Below, in pieces: positions 14,603 to 24,000 of a stretch of DNA of 43,837 nt (its first letter is position 1; every line of letters starts with the position of its first letter). Origin of the DNA: Candidatus Poseidoniaceae archaeon (GTDB lineage Archaea > Thermoplasmatota > Poseidoniia > Poseidoniales > Poseidoniaceae); NCBI GenBank assembly GCA_028822845.1, contig JAPKCS010000016.1, positions 1 to 43,837 on the forward strand. The letters are read 5' to 3'. Under the pieces are notes generated by a model. It was not told where the DNA came from. It saw only the letters and a program-made list of their open reading frames with translations, and did no database searches. A program made the translations under genes and the position numbers.

Positions 14603-15991
14603 TCAGAGCGTTGATTCAGGAGGTTCGTTTTGACATCGTATTTCGAAGTGGCACGTTTCTTTCCCATCGCTTGTACAAACGCGTTCTTTTGATAGGACAT
14701 CGACGTTGTGTCGTTCCATGACGATGCCTTGGAGGATCCCTTCATCCATGTGGCAAAACATGCCCCCAGTGTCCGGTTTTCCGCCACATGCACCACCGTT
14801 GTGTACAAACACAGATTCTGGTGGCATGCCCTTTGTCACAATCTCGCCCATGCCCAATTGGTTCCATTCATTGCTCAAATGCTTCCAAAAGTCGGCATCA
14901 TCTTCAACATCATTCCATTTGCTGGCAAGTTCTTGGCCAATCCGTACGCCTACACCGGCCAGGACTTCGTTGAGGTCGATCCCAAGCAATGAAAACGCTG
15001 TAGCAGGACTTCTGTCATACACAGGTGCAGGTTCACCTGCCTTTCGAAGGAAGGCATTTGGTGTGTTCTCCGAATCGCCCATTGGTAGGCTTTGTTCGAT
15101 TGATTGGCGCAATCGCTCGTAATAGGACCCTTCACCTAGGGAGAGTTTGAGTGGTTCGATGATTTTTCCTTCCGTGAGGCGCGCTTTTGCAGCACGGTAG
15201 GATGTGCCAGCACCCCACTGAATGGCCATCAGTTCAATTTGAGCAATCATGAATTCCTTTGATTCAATGAGTAAAGCTGTATCATTTTTGCCACGACCGG
15301 TGGGGTTTGCCTCGACGTTGATGAATTGGAGTCCAACTTCATCGTCCACATACACACCTTGCATTCGGAAATCTTCGTGGTGTCGCACTTCAATACGGTC
15401 ATCCAAATCATCGAAAAACCGAATTGTTTTGGCGTTCAAGGACGTTGATACCTTGACCGTAACACCTCTGTTGAGGGCATCGATTAAAGCTTCAAAGGCA
15501 CCCGATCTCCTCAAGTGGAAAATACCCCAATTACCGAGCAGCATCCATACCGTATGTTCTGCTTCACTCAAAATAGATTGAAGGTTTGCCATGATGGAAT
15601 GGCGATCGTTTAGGACTGTGAAGGTGGGTTCATCCACCAACTTATCATGCGATAATAAGGCGTAATTGGTCCCACTTTTCATTGCTTCAAGATGTTCTTG
15701 CATGCGACGCAAATCCATTTCTGAACGTTGGATTAGAAGGTCAAAAACTTCCTCAATTTTTATCCCTAAAAATCGCATTGGCTTGTCAAGTGTGGCCTTG
15801 GCCAAGCCCATGTCTTGCATTTTGCGGAGGGAATTGTAAGCATCCATACGAGAAATACCGATTCTTTTGCCAACTTCACTTGCTTTTGATGGTGGGTAAG
15901 TGGCTAAATCCATAACGATGAGAGCATGCTTCTCTTCAAGGCCAGATTCGACCAAACGTGCTACGATGTCCATCGTTCGTTCGTCACTCAT
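14603..15991 (-). CDS. TrmB-type regulator with C-terminal V4R domain
   Basis: 462 residues. Residues 1-80 are a TrmB winged helix: LVESGLEEKHALIVMDLATY, SKASEVGKRIGISRMDAYNSLRKMQ, then a coiled coil. Residues about 120-260 look like the PLD-like TrmB middle domain, with MANLQSILSEAEHTVWMLLG and IDALNRGVTVKVSTSLNAK. Residues about 300-455 match V4R (4-vinyl reductase) domains: FSLLGIDLNEVLAGVGVRIG, then ERVCTSDGKETCHFEIRC with the conserved C-x(7)-C spacing near the end. V4R is a small-molecule or metal-binding domain. The fusion suggests a ligand-sensing repressor or activator; target genes are unknown. It lies between the Fe-S genes and the TPR gene. Confidence 0.75.
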   Translation of the reverse strand: MSDERTMDIVARLVESGLEEKHALIVMDLATYPPSKASEVGKRIGISRMDAYNSLRKMQDMGLAKATLDKPMRFLGIKIEEVFDLLIQRSEMDLRRMQEHLEAMKSGTNYALLSHDKLVDEPTFTVLNDRHSIMANLQSILSEAEHTVWMLLGNWGIFHLRRSGAFEALIDALNRGVTVKVSTSLNAKTIRFFDDLDDRIEVRHHEDFRMQGVYVDDEVGLQFINVEANPTGRGKNDTALLIESKEFMIAQIELMAIQWGAGTSYRAAKARLTEGKIIEPLKLSLGEGSYYERLRQSIEQSLPMGDSENTPNAFLRKAGEPAPVYDRSPATAFSLLGIDLNEVLAGVGVRIGQELASKWNDVEDDADFWKHLSNEWNQLGMGEIVTKGMPPESVFVHNGGACGGKPDTGGMFCHMDEGILQGIVMERHNVDVLSKERVCTSDGKETCHFEIRCQNEPPESTL

Positions 15992-16006
15992 GGAATCAAC
16001 TCTGCT

Positions 16007-18562
16007 TCATTGTCTACGTTGCTTTCTATCGCGCTCTTTTTGCAAGATAGAACATCTTCGAATTTGATCACGTGCTCTGGCAGCTTCTTCTTGGAGCAGC
16101 CCTCGTGGAACGGATTGTTCAAAGCATTTGATTGCGTCTGGGTAACGTTCCATTTCCGCATAGGCGCTGCCCATGTTGTAGAGGGTTTTACCACGAACTT
16201 CTGCAGGCCGAATCAACATTGCTTGATGGTAGGCCTCAACACATTTGGGGTACTGTTCGAGATAATAATAGGCATTTCCTTTGCCATTTAAGATTCGAAT
16301 CAGCATGTCATCATCACCAACAAATGAGGGAAGCGCACGGTCGAATGAGGAGAGGGCTTTGTCGTATTTACCATCTTCAATCAATTGAATTCCCTGGTTA
16401 TACCACGCAATGTCTTGGTTGGCAATGGACATGGAGTTGACTTCACCAGTGGTCACCACAGCAACCCGAGCAGCTGCATCGAGTGCGGCTTTTGCCAAAT
16501 CCACTTCCGGTTGCGGTGCCGGTGCCAGTTCCTGTGTTCGTGCTGGCAGCGGTTGCATCAGTGGATCATTGGCAAGGTTGTAGGCAGGTTGGGTCTCAAC
16601 AGCGACCGGTGGAGCAGCAAACTCTGGTGCTTGAGGTTCGTTGTTTAATCCGAGTGCACCCATGTAATAATCTGCGGCGGCATCTTCTGCATTTGGTGGC
16701 TGCGTTGGCTCTTGTATTGGGACTGAGACGGGTTCCGGAACTGCTTCTGGTTGAGCTGGCGCTACGGTTGCCATTTCTTGATTGGAATCAAACGAATTGG
16801 CTTTTGCATGGCACTTTTGAGCGGTTTCTAAATCGCCTGCGTTCTCAAGTGCTCGAGCCAAACCATGCCAATTGGATGCATTTTGTCCATCGCCTTGGAT
16901 CAGGCCACGCCAAAGCGTAACGGCCTGAACATGGTCATTTGCAGCCGAGAATGCCCGTGCGTGCAATGCACTTGCTCCTTGGCCGAGCAAGGAGAGTGCT
17001 TCTTGAGCGAGATGTGGTCCTTCCGGGAGTGTTGGTGGAAGACCTTGCGATCCTTCGATGACGTTGGCTTCTCCCTCGGCCAAACCAATCAATACCTCGA
17101 CCAATTGGGTACGAACTGAATTGGTTGGTTCATTCTGTAAGACCACCCGCGAAGCGACGAGGTAGTTTTCGATGTCACCTACTTCGTAACATAACATACT
17201 GCATTTGAGGGCTGCTTTGAGGTAGTCAGGTTGCGCTGTGATGGCCTTGATGTAGGCATGGATGGCTTCCGTTGTGCTTCCTTTGCGTTGATGAATCGAG
17301 CCAAGGTTGAACCAACCACTCGATTGGTTCGGGTCGAGTGCTTGAGCATGTGTGAGCGCAGCAATAGCGTGATCATCCAAGTCCAAACGGGCCATAGCGC
17401 CACCGGCAATTCTCCATGCTGCTGCATGCTGAGCCCCGATGGTTTTCAGGTGGGGCTTGAGAAGATTCAGAGCCTCGGTTGGTGCACCAGATCGGATGAA
17501 TTGAGTTGCTTGTTCAACAAGAGCGTCCAAGTCCACTTGGGGTTCTGTGTGAGGCGGAATCTCGGCGACCGCTGTTGGAACTTCGTCTTGAATCGGAGCC
17601 GGAGGTGTGGGTTCGGAGTCGTGAAGGAGGGTAGGTTGGCCTTGAAGGGTGACTTCGACCACTTCGGTTGCGGCAACAACTTCAGCGGCTGCCATCAGTT
17701 CACTAAATTCTAAATTGTCATTTCCATCATCGTGATGGACGGCTTCAGCAAGAACAGCTTCGCGACTTGTCGCTCCTGTTTCTTCCATGACCTTCTTGAC
17801 TTGTGCTTCACTGTAGCTTTGGGTCGGTTCAATGACTGGCATTGCTTCAATTTCCACAGTTTCAGAACTGCCTTGGCAACGGGATTGGAGTTCCATGAGT
17901 GTTGGATGTCCAGGGAAAAAGACCAAGGCTTTCTTTGCCATGACAAACGCTCCAGCTTCGTCCCCAATGCGTTCCAATAAAATTGCTAGGTTAGCGGTAG
18001 CCGGAGCGTGCTCATCGTTCAAATCCAAGCAGATCTGAAACGCTTGTCGTGCACCTCGTGCATCTTGTTGAGCCTCCAACAAGACACCCCGATTGAACCA
18101 GGCCATGTCACACGATGGATCGAGTGATATGGCTTTGTTAAAGGAAGCAAGAGCCGCTTTAGCGTCATTTCTTCGGGAACTTTCTTCACCTTCTTGGAGC
18201 AAGGTATTGACTTCCTCCTCGATCGACTGTTCCTCAGAAACATCGGGTAGGTTTTGCATGTGTTTCCAAGCTTCTGCAGCATCGATGAGTTCCTGTTTAT
18301 TGAGGTAACCATTTTCATCACCATCCATGGTTTTGGCGAACACAATGAAACCGTCTTCATCGTCAATGTTGAGATCGCTGACCACTTGGCGCATGACCTC
18401 ATCGGAATAGCGCTTTTCCGGTTCGGAAACCGCTTCATCAGGACGAAGAGAAATACCTGCAGATTCCAAAGCGGCTGCCATGGAATCCATGACGGAATCG
18501 GAGACGGAGTCGTCTGTCTGATCTTCAGGAGAGGTTCGATTCGGATCGGTATCGGTGTCCAT
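16007..18562 (-). CDS. Large TPR-repeat protein with EF-hand motifs
   Basis: 851 residues from the ATG at 18562; an upstream ATG in frame would overlap the divergent gene and lacks support. An acidic N-terminus with DGDENGYLNKQEL (about residue 70) forms an EF-hand loop; HDDGNDNLEFSEL near 285 is a second one. TPR units follow the first EF-hand (SFNKAISLDPSCDMAWFNRGVLL), occur again in the middle (WFNLGSIHQRKGSTTEAIHAY) and close the C-terminus (YNQGIQLIEDGKYDKALSSF, IRILNGKGNAYYYLEQYPKC). Pro/Ala/Glu-rich linkers separate the blocks. There is no signal peptide, so it is probably a cytoplasmic scaffold with calcium sensing. Its partners are unknown. Confidence 0.75.
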   Translation of the reverse strand: MDTDTDPNRTSPEDQTDDSVSDSVMDSMAAALESAGISLRPDEAVSEPEKRYSDEVMRQVVSDLNIDDEDGFIVFAKTMDGDENGYLNKQELIDAAEAWKHMQNLPDVSEEQSIEEEVNTLLQEGEESSRRNDAKAALASFNKAISLDPSCDMAWFNRGVLLEAQQDARGARQAFQICLDLNDEHAPATANLAILLERIGDEAGAFVMAKKALVFFPGHPTLMELQSRCQGSSETVEIEAMPVIEPTQSYSEAQVKKVMEETGATSREAVLAEAVHHDDGNDNLEFSELMAAAEVVAATEVVEVTLQGQPTLLHDSEPTPPAPIQDEVPTAVAEIPPHTEPQVDLDALVEQATQFIRSGAPTEALNLLKPHLKTIGAQHAAAWRIAGGAMARLDLDDHAIAALTHAQALDPNQSSGWFNLGSIHQRKGSTTEAIHAYIKAITAQPDYLKAALKCSMLCYEVGDIENYLVASRVVLQNEPTNSVRTQLVEVLIGLAEGEANVIEGSQGLPPTLPEGPHLAQEALSLLGQGASALHARAFSAANDHVQAVTLWRGLIQGDGQNASNWHGLARALENAGDLETAQKCHAKANSFDSNQEMATVAPAQPEAVPEPVSVPIQEPTQPPNAEDAAADYYMGALGLNNEPQAPEFAAPPVAVETQPAYNLANDPLMQPLPARTQELAPAPQPEVDLAKAALDAAARVAVVTTGEVNSMSIANQDIAWYNQGIQLIEDGKYDKALSSFDRALPSFVGDDDMLIRILNGKGNAYYYLEQYPKCVEAYHQAMLIRPAEVRGKTLYNMGSAYAEMERYPDAIKCFEQSVPRGLLQEEAARARDQIRRCSILQKERDRKQRRQ

Positions 18563-18670
18563 TATCGTGTCCCCAGTCCAAAAGGGACTCAGCGAGGGGG
18601 ATAAGGATTGCTTCTCTCTGCGTTTGTTTTTTGACCTTAAATTGAAATGCCACCGAGGCGACCGGGTGGC

Positions 18671-19222
18671 ATGAGCGAACGTCCACTGCGCATTATGGGC
18701 CTGTCCGGTGAATACCGACCTACATCGAAAAGCGGGATGATGGTCGAGCATGCATTGGCCATTGCCGAAGCATCTGGAGCAGAAATCATCTTTTGGGATT
18801 GCAATGAAAAACCCCTTCCCTTTGTTGGGGAAGATGGTTGCTGGGACAATGCAAACGTGAAAGAATTACAGGAAACAGCAAGTTCATGTGACGGATTCCT
18901 CGTGTGCTCGCCAGAATACCACGGCACCATGTCGGGGGTAATGAAAAACACCTTTGATTGGCTCTATGACAAACATGTTGGTGGCAAAGCATTTGGTTTG
19001 ATGTCGACCTTGGGTGGCATTGAAAATGCAAACACATTGAACCACATGAGGATCATGCTCCGATGGCTCCATGCCTGGCCCGTCCCTGAACAACTTGCTG
19101 TTGGCCATGTTAAGGAAGCCTTTGGCGAGGATGGTACGCTCGTCAATGAAGCAACCAAAGAACGCCTCAACGCGTTGGTACAATCAGTGCTAACCACTGC
19201 TCAACTTCTCCAATCATCGTGA
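18671..19222 (+). CDS. NADPH-dependent FMN reductase family protein
   Basis: 183 residues. The flavodoxin-like fold is shown by RIMGLSGEYRPTSKSGMM (phosphate-binding loop, residues about 5-22), then CDGFLVCSPEYHGTMSGVMK with NTFDWL, the typical flavin-edge motif S-P-E-Y-x-G-x-x-x-G-x-x-K-N. It reduces FMN or quinone-like acceptors with NAD(P)H; the substrate is unknown. The start at 18671 lies about 28 bases after TTAAATTGAA, a possible TATA element, and directly after GGGTGG; ATG at 18647 is an alternative. It diverges from the TPR gene and leads a run of three plus-strand genes with overlapping ends. Confidence 0.85.
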   Translation: MSERPLRIMGLSGEYRPTSKSGMMVEHALAIAEASGAEIIFWDCNEKPLPFVGEDGCWDNANVKELQETASSCDGFLVCSPEYHGTMSGVMKNTFDWLYDKHVGGKAFGLMSTLGGIENANTLNHMRIMLRWLHAWPVPEQLAVGHVKEAFGEDGTLVNEATKERLNALVQSVLTTAQLLQSS

Positions 19223-19227
19223 GGGAT

Positions 19228-20022
19228 ATGTCCTCCACACGCCCCTCCTTCGACGACACCTATGGTGGTCGTTACATTTTGGTCGAACCTGGTGAATTCA
19301 TCATGGGTGATGCTCTAAAACGTGGTCCAAAAACTGAACGGCCGGCGCACGAGGTGACCATTTCAGAACCCATCTTTTTTGGAGAACGCCCAGTCACACA
19401 AGCACACTGGACGGCCATCATGAATAACAACCCTTCAAAATTCCAAGAAGGATGGGCCGCAGGACTCCGTCCAATTGAATCGGTTTCTTGGCACGACGCG
19501 CACCTTTTCATAGCGCACCTGAATGAACTGGAACACGGCACTGTCCGCCTTGGATTCACAGGTGCCTGGCGCTTACCCACTGAAGCAGAATGGGAATTTG
19601 CAGCACGCGCAGGCACAGATTCAAGATGGAGTTTTGGCGACCGAGACGCTGAATTGAACGACTATGGTTGGCATGCTGGAAATTCCGGTGCGACAACCAG
19701 AGAAGTCGGCCAAAAGAAGGCGAACTTGTGGGGTTACCTCGACTTGTATGGACTGTGCGGCGAATGGTGTGAAGACGATTACGTAGCTGATTACAGCACG
19801 CATAAGGGCACGCAAAATGCCTTTATCTCCGACACATCACAACGCAAAGTCCACAGGGGTGGCTCATGGTTTACCGAATCCGATTCAACACGAAGTCGAG
19901 CGAGAGCATCCGCTCTACCGACTCACCGAGGTGACGGTGTTGGTCTCCGGCTTGTGTGGGCCCCCCACAATGCCAATGTACCTGTTGAAACACCGCTTGA
20001 ACATGGCGATCCTGTATCATAA
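19228..20022 (+). CDS. FGE-sulfatase-domain protein lacking catalytic cysteines
   Basis: 264 residues. The formylglycine-generating-enzyme fold is clear: GEFIMGDALKRGPKTERPAHEV, PVTQAHWTAIM, PIESVSWHDAHLFIAHLN, WRLPTEAEWEFAARAG, GLCGEWCEDDY and KVHRGGSWFTESDSTRSRAR. In true FGE two cysteines sit just after RGGS (pattern C-x(4)-C) and bind copper; here that place reads FTESDST, with no cysteine. It is therefore unlikely to make formylglycine. Related non-FGE members include EgtB-like and PvdO-like proteins, so an oxidative or structural role is open. The start at 19228 uses the upstream GTGAG, which includes the stop of the preceding reductase; GTG at 19219 is the alternative. Confidence 0.8.
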   Translation: MSSTRPSFDDTYGGRYILVEPGEFIMGDALKRGPKTERPAHEVTISEPIFFGERPVTQAHWTAIMNNNPSKFQEGWAAGLRPIESVSWHDAHLFIAHLNELEHGTVRLGFTGAWRLPTEAEWEFAARAGTDSRWSFGDRDAELNDYGWHAGNSGATTREVGQKKANLWGYLDLYGLCGEWCEDDYVADYSTHKGTQNAFISDTSQRKVHRGGSWFTESDSTRSRARASALPTHRGDGVGLRLVWAPHNANVPVETPLEHGDPVS

Positions 20023-20350
20023 CCCTCGTTGTTCAAAGTCGAGGCAGGCCCTTGAATTGTGTGAGGGTTCAGACGTGGAGGTTGAGGTACGTCTCTACCT
20101 TTCCAATCCCCTCTCGATTGAGGAATTAACCGACTTACTCTCTCGACTCGAAGGACCCGTTCACGCATCGATTCGGACCAAAGATCCAAAATTCAAACTC
20201 GCTGATACAGCGTCCCTGGACGTGGGTTCGTTACCATCGGTTGTGGATTTTTTGGCTTTGAACGGCCATCTTATGGAACGTCCAATTTTAGACAATGGCG
20301 CAATTAGTTGTGTTGGTCGTCCGTTGGAAGATCTTCAACGACTGCTGTGA
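20003..20350 (+). CDS. ArsC/YfgD-like thioredoxin-fold reductase
   Basis: 115 residues. MAILYHNPRCSKSRQALELCE is the start of glutaredoxin-type arsenate reductases; Cys10 is the nucleophile. LSIEELTDLLSRLEGP and LPSVVDFLALNGHLMERPIL follow the ArsC/YfgD pattern, ending ERPILD..A.CVGRP, where the Arg-Pro segment lines the site. Substrate is uncertain: many such proteins without an arsenic operon, as here, are general thiol reductases. The start overlaps the end of the FGE-like gene by 20 bases; the stop overlaps the convergent PqqD-like gene by 47 bases. Confidence 0.85.
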   Translation: MAILYHNPRCSKSRQALELCEGSDVEVEVRLYLSNPLSIEELTDLLSRLEGPVHASIRTKDPKFKLADTASLDVGSLPSVVDFLALNGHLMERPILDNGAISCVGRPLEDLQRLL

Positions 20351-20852
20351 ATTCACCATCGCCTTCGCAGTGCGAAAAATCGATGTTCCAATCTTTATTC
20401 ATCGGACCCAATGTTTGATGCTCTGGCGTGACCCCAGGGCTCGTGGTCCATTTTTGGGTAAATTCACTGGAAAGGACAGTCATTAGATTTCTTCGTTTGA
20501 AGGCATCGATTCCTGCTGCAGTTCTGTCGACAACTGGAGCGATGTTTTCTTGGAAAACTGCATTCATTTGAACACAAATTTCTTCAAAAGACCGTTGTCC
20601 ATTGGAAAGTTCCCACAGCATGCTGTTCATTTCATCAAAGGGCCGCCTGACTTCCCTTGGGGCCCTGAAAAGACGGGCTAGGATCCGTTCAAAGCGATTG
20701 AATCTTTTTTCAATTCGTAAGATGACTTTTCGACCGGTCACGCCCGGTAAACCAGGATGGCTTTTGGGTTCGCCAAATCGACCCCACCATACCGGTACTC
20801 GGCAGGGGTATGTGCCATAATATTCATGCCGCTCAAGATCTGCTATGTCCAT
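20304..20852 (-). CDS. PqqD-like (RiPP recognition element fold) protein
   Basis: 182 residues. Residues about 75-125 read as a PqqD/RRE winged helix: FDEMNSMLWELSNGQRSFEEICVQMNAVF, then DAFKRRNLMTVL, matching the family pattern of an L-W-x-L-x-(D/N)-G core, then a helix and a final helix before GLL/NLM. PqqD domains bind peptide substrates or act as chaperones of radical SAM enzymes, but no radical SAM peptide modifier or precursor peptide is visible nearby. The basic region RKVILRIEKRFNRFERILARLFRAP precedes it. The start is the ATG in TGAGGTGATTTGATG, whose TGA ends the upstream small membrane gene. The 3' end overlaps the ArsC-like gene. Confidence 0.6.
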   Translation of the reverse strand: MDIADLERHEYYGTYPCRVPVWWGRFGEPKSHPGLPGVTGRKVILRIEKRFNRFERILARLFRAPREVRRPFDEMNSMLWELSNGQRSFEEICVQMNAVFQENIAPVVDRTAAGIDAFKRRNLMTVLSSEFTQKWTTSPGVTPEHQTLGPMNKDWNIDFSHCEGDGEFTAVVEDLPTDDQHN

Positions 20853-20861
20853 CAAATCACC

Positions 20862-21035
20862 TCAGAATTCAATCAATGTCCACATCAAAAGCGTGACCAT
20901 CGAAACCACACCCAAAAGGGCTGAAAGTCGGGTGGCTTCAATGCGTTCACTGAAGTTACGAAGAAACCATGTTGTGACGCCAAAAAACATCACCATGACC
21001 CAGAGCCCATACCATGTCGCAGGGTAAGAGGCCAT
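20862..21035 (-). CDS. 57-residue two-span membrane protein
   Basis: A short frame, ATG at 21035 to TGA at 20862-20864. It begins MASYPATWYGLWVMVMFFGV, a first membrane span; then a basic loop RNFSERIEATR; then LSALLGVVSMVTLLMWTLIE, a second span. The stop codon is the first three bases of the TGAGGTGA Shine-Dalgarno of the PqqD-like gene, so the two are translationally coupled. I do not recognise the family. The organised hydrophobicity and coupling support it as real. Confidence 0.7.
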   Translation of the reverse strand: MASYPATWYGLWVMVMFFGVTTWFLRNFSERIEATRLSALLGVVSMVTLLMWTLIEF

Positions 21036-21060
21036 ACCAAACCCTCTCGTTGGTTATGTA

Positions 21061-24000
21061 TCATGGTTGTCCTTCATTTTGGTCGAGGTATTGTTGGCCG
21101 TAATGGGTCCATTGCTCCATGGACCAACCTACTGGAAGACCTGTTGGAGGCAGTGGTGGTTCAATTGATACCATGTTTTCTGAATGGGGTTCCTGAACGT
21201 GATGTGTGTTCTGTCCTGCGGACACAGGTGGCCCCGTGCTCACGGGTGGACCAGCCGAGGCAAGCAGCAAAGGGAATTCCTTTTCCATCGCTGTTTCCAT
21301 TTCCTCTTCTGGTGAACGGTTCCGCAGCATCAACACCATGAGCAGGAGGAAACCGAGGAAGGCCGCCAAGCCACCCGCCATCGTTTCCACACTCAACGAT
21401 GCTGAATCTTGTGGTCGTTCAGAGAATCCAATCACCTGACTGTCTTGCCATGTGATGGTACCATCCGTTGTTGCAATCAGGAATGATATCCGCCCCTCGA
21501 GCGGGCCTCCAAGTCGATGGAGGGTGCAAGGGACATCGGTGAGTTGGGGCGTGAGGTGACCCGGTGAAAACGACAAGTTCTGACCATCGCCCTCAATCAA
21601 AACACCATTGCATACCATTTGCCAATCTTCGGGTGTTGTTGCATACAACAGAACATCCTCGTGTTGGCTTGACAGGCTTGTGATGTTGACAAAGAATGGG
21701 ACTCCGACCCCTGTTGTTTGAGTTTGGTTTGTTGACGCACTTAGGACCGCGCCTACCGACCGTTGTTGGTCCACGATGATCAGAGATTCGTATTGGAGTT
21801 CATAGGGGTTCATTTCGGAATCAAAGCCAGCTATGACTTCAAATGTAACCACGATACGCGTGTTGATGATCAATGTCTCTGGAAGGATCAGGTCGACGTT
21901 CAACGTTGTCGATTGATTGGGCCCTAGCATCAAACTTAGATGTTCATCGAGGGATTTCGCCCCCCCACCCATCCCAGTTGTGAAGAAAGCCAGAATCCCT
22001 GAGTTCGGTGGGGATGCGGAATATGAAACACGGACAAGGATCGAATCATCGATGGCGTTTCCGATGTTTGTCAGTGTCGCATTGACGTTGACCGTGCCCC
22101 CAACCATGGCTGATTTCGAACCGAGGGAGCCCGAAAGGGAGGGGATTCGTACGGATGCAGTGATGGTATCAATGATCACAATGTTGTCTTCAGAATTGGC
22201 GTCTTCGTGTCCATCCGCATTGGTGACTGACATTGTAATGCTGTGAATTTCACCTGCTGCCTCTTTGCTTGGGACATGAATGTAAATGGCGATTGTAGCG
22301 TTATTCTGTAGGTCATATGGGGCACTTAACTCAACTGGATTGGTCGCATTGTCCCCATTGACCTTCATCCAAGAACTCCAGCCACTTGGCAAGTTCAACG
22401 GCACGACATCAGCCTCGACTGGCCCATTTCCATTGTTGACAATTTCCAGGAGAATCATTGTTGCCGTCCCAGGACGTAATTTTGTTGGTGCGTCCACGAT
22501 TGTGATGGATAAATCACTGATTGTTCTCACCTCAATGCCTGAAAAGGAATCACCAGTGATGGTCATACCGCTTCTCTTTGAAGTGATGCTTGGTGTGACT
22601 TCGGGAGCCTTGTCGCCTGCTTGTCCTGTGGTTGGAGCCGTGATTTTCACGCTAAAGGTGGTGCTTGCACCCGGATTGATGACTGCATCTGGTCGCGTTG
22701 GTTGTTCAACGGTCCACATTCCTAAAGATCCATGAGCCACTTCCATGGTGAAGATATCTTGTCGAGTCGCATTGTTCCAGATGGTGAAGTCGACAATGAT
22801 GGTCTCCCCTGCGTTGACCAACCACTCTTGGTTTGCTTGCATGATGGTCATTCCAACATAGGCTTCACTGATCATCGAAGCCGATACACTGATTGGCAGG
22901 TGGTGGCTTTTTGCTGAATTATTTTGAGATTGAGCGTGGAGTGTAAAACTCCCGATTGTATCGGGGATTGCAGAGGGTGCGACGCTCATCGTAATGGCGA
23001 CCATCACTGGTGCATCGGGGCGTACCAAAATTGAAGACGACTGTGTCCAAGCCAATTGAACATTCCAACCCGTGGGGAGGCCCGATTCATCGATGGTTAA
23101 ATCAAACACATCGGTGGCATCACCTATGTTTTGCACTTCGACGTCGAACGAACAGGTGTAGCCCGGTGGGCATGTCGGACGGTTGTCCGGTTGGATGATC
23201 AGCGGTTCTCGATCGGGGAGAACCTGGTATTGGACAGCGAGTGTCGTGTTCACGGTTGCGTGCTGGCTGGATGTGCCGAGGAATGTCATTTGTTCGAAAC
23301 CCGTTGATGCGTTGGCGTCCGGTTTTATTTTGACCTGAATGTTCTTTGATTCACCAGGGGCCAGCAAAATCCCTGTTTGGTCGTTGATCGACACCCCTGA
23401 TGGGTGTGAAAAGTACACATCCCAATCCGTCGGTAATCCAATCAAAGATGGCAATACATAATCTGAAATGTTGCCAGAATTCGTCAGGCTAACACTCACA
23501 GCACCCCATTCATCTGGGAGGGAACCCGTTGTGGATACACCGGTCGATGTGAAGGCATATTCTGTTGCTTTTACCTTTTGGTCATACATGATTACGATGT
23601 CATCCAACCAGAACCCGATGTCATTTCCTACCGCATCGGTGGACATGACAAATCGAAACTTTGTCGAGGGGGAAAGTCCTGATTGTGGTGTCGGAATCAA
23701 TGGAGAAGTTGCCCCTTGGTGGTTGACAGAAAAAGTTTGCCAGTTTGCACCATCAATGAACGCTTGGTCGACCGTCCCCGAAAGGGTTGCCATTTCCGTG
23801 TTGGCGCCCGCTGCATTCTGAACATACACCTTGAGTGAGTCCCCCGCAGGTGTACTCCCTGTGTACCAGAAACTCATTCCATTGGTTCTCAAAGGATTCT
23901 GTACAGCATCCGACATATCGAAGGCCGGTGTTTCTAAAACACTCGTGGTCGAGGCTGAATAGGTCGAGGTCTCCCCATTACCAACGTGGCATGCACTCCC

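Noticed and set aside
19817-20002. Upstream extension of the ArsC-like gene
   Set aside because: These codons overlap the FGE-like gene in another frame and do not resemble the ArsC family, which starts MAILYHNP at 20003.
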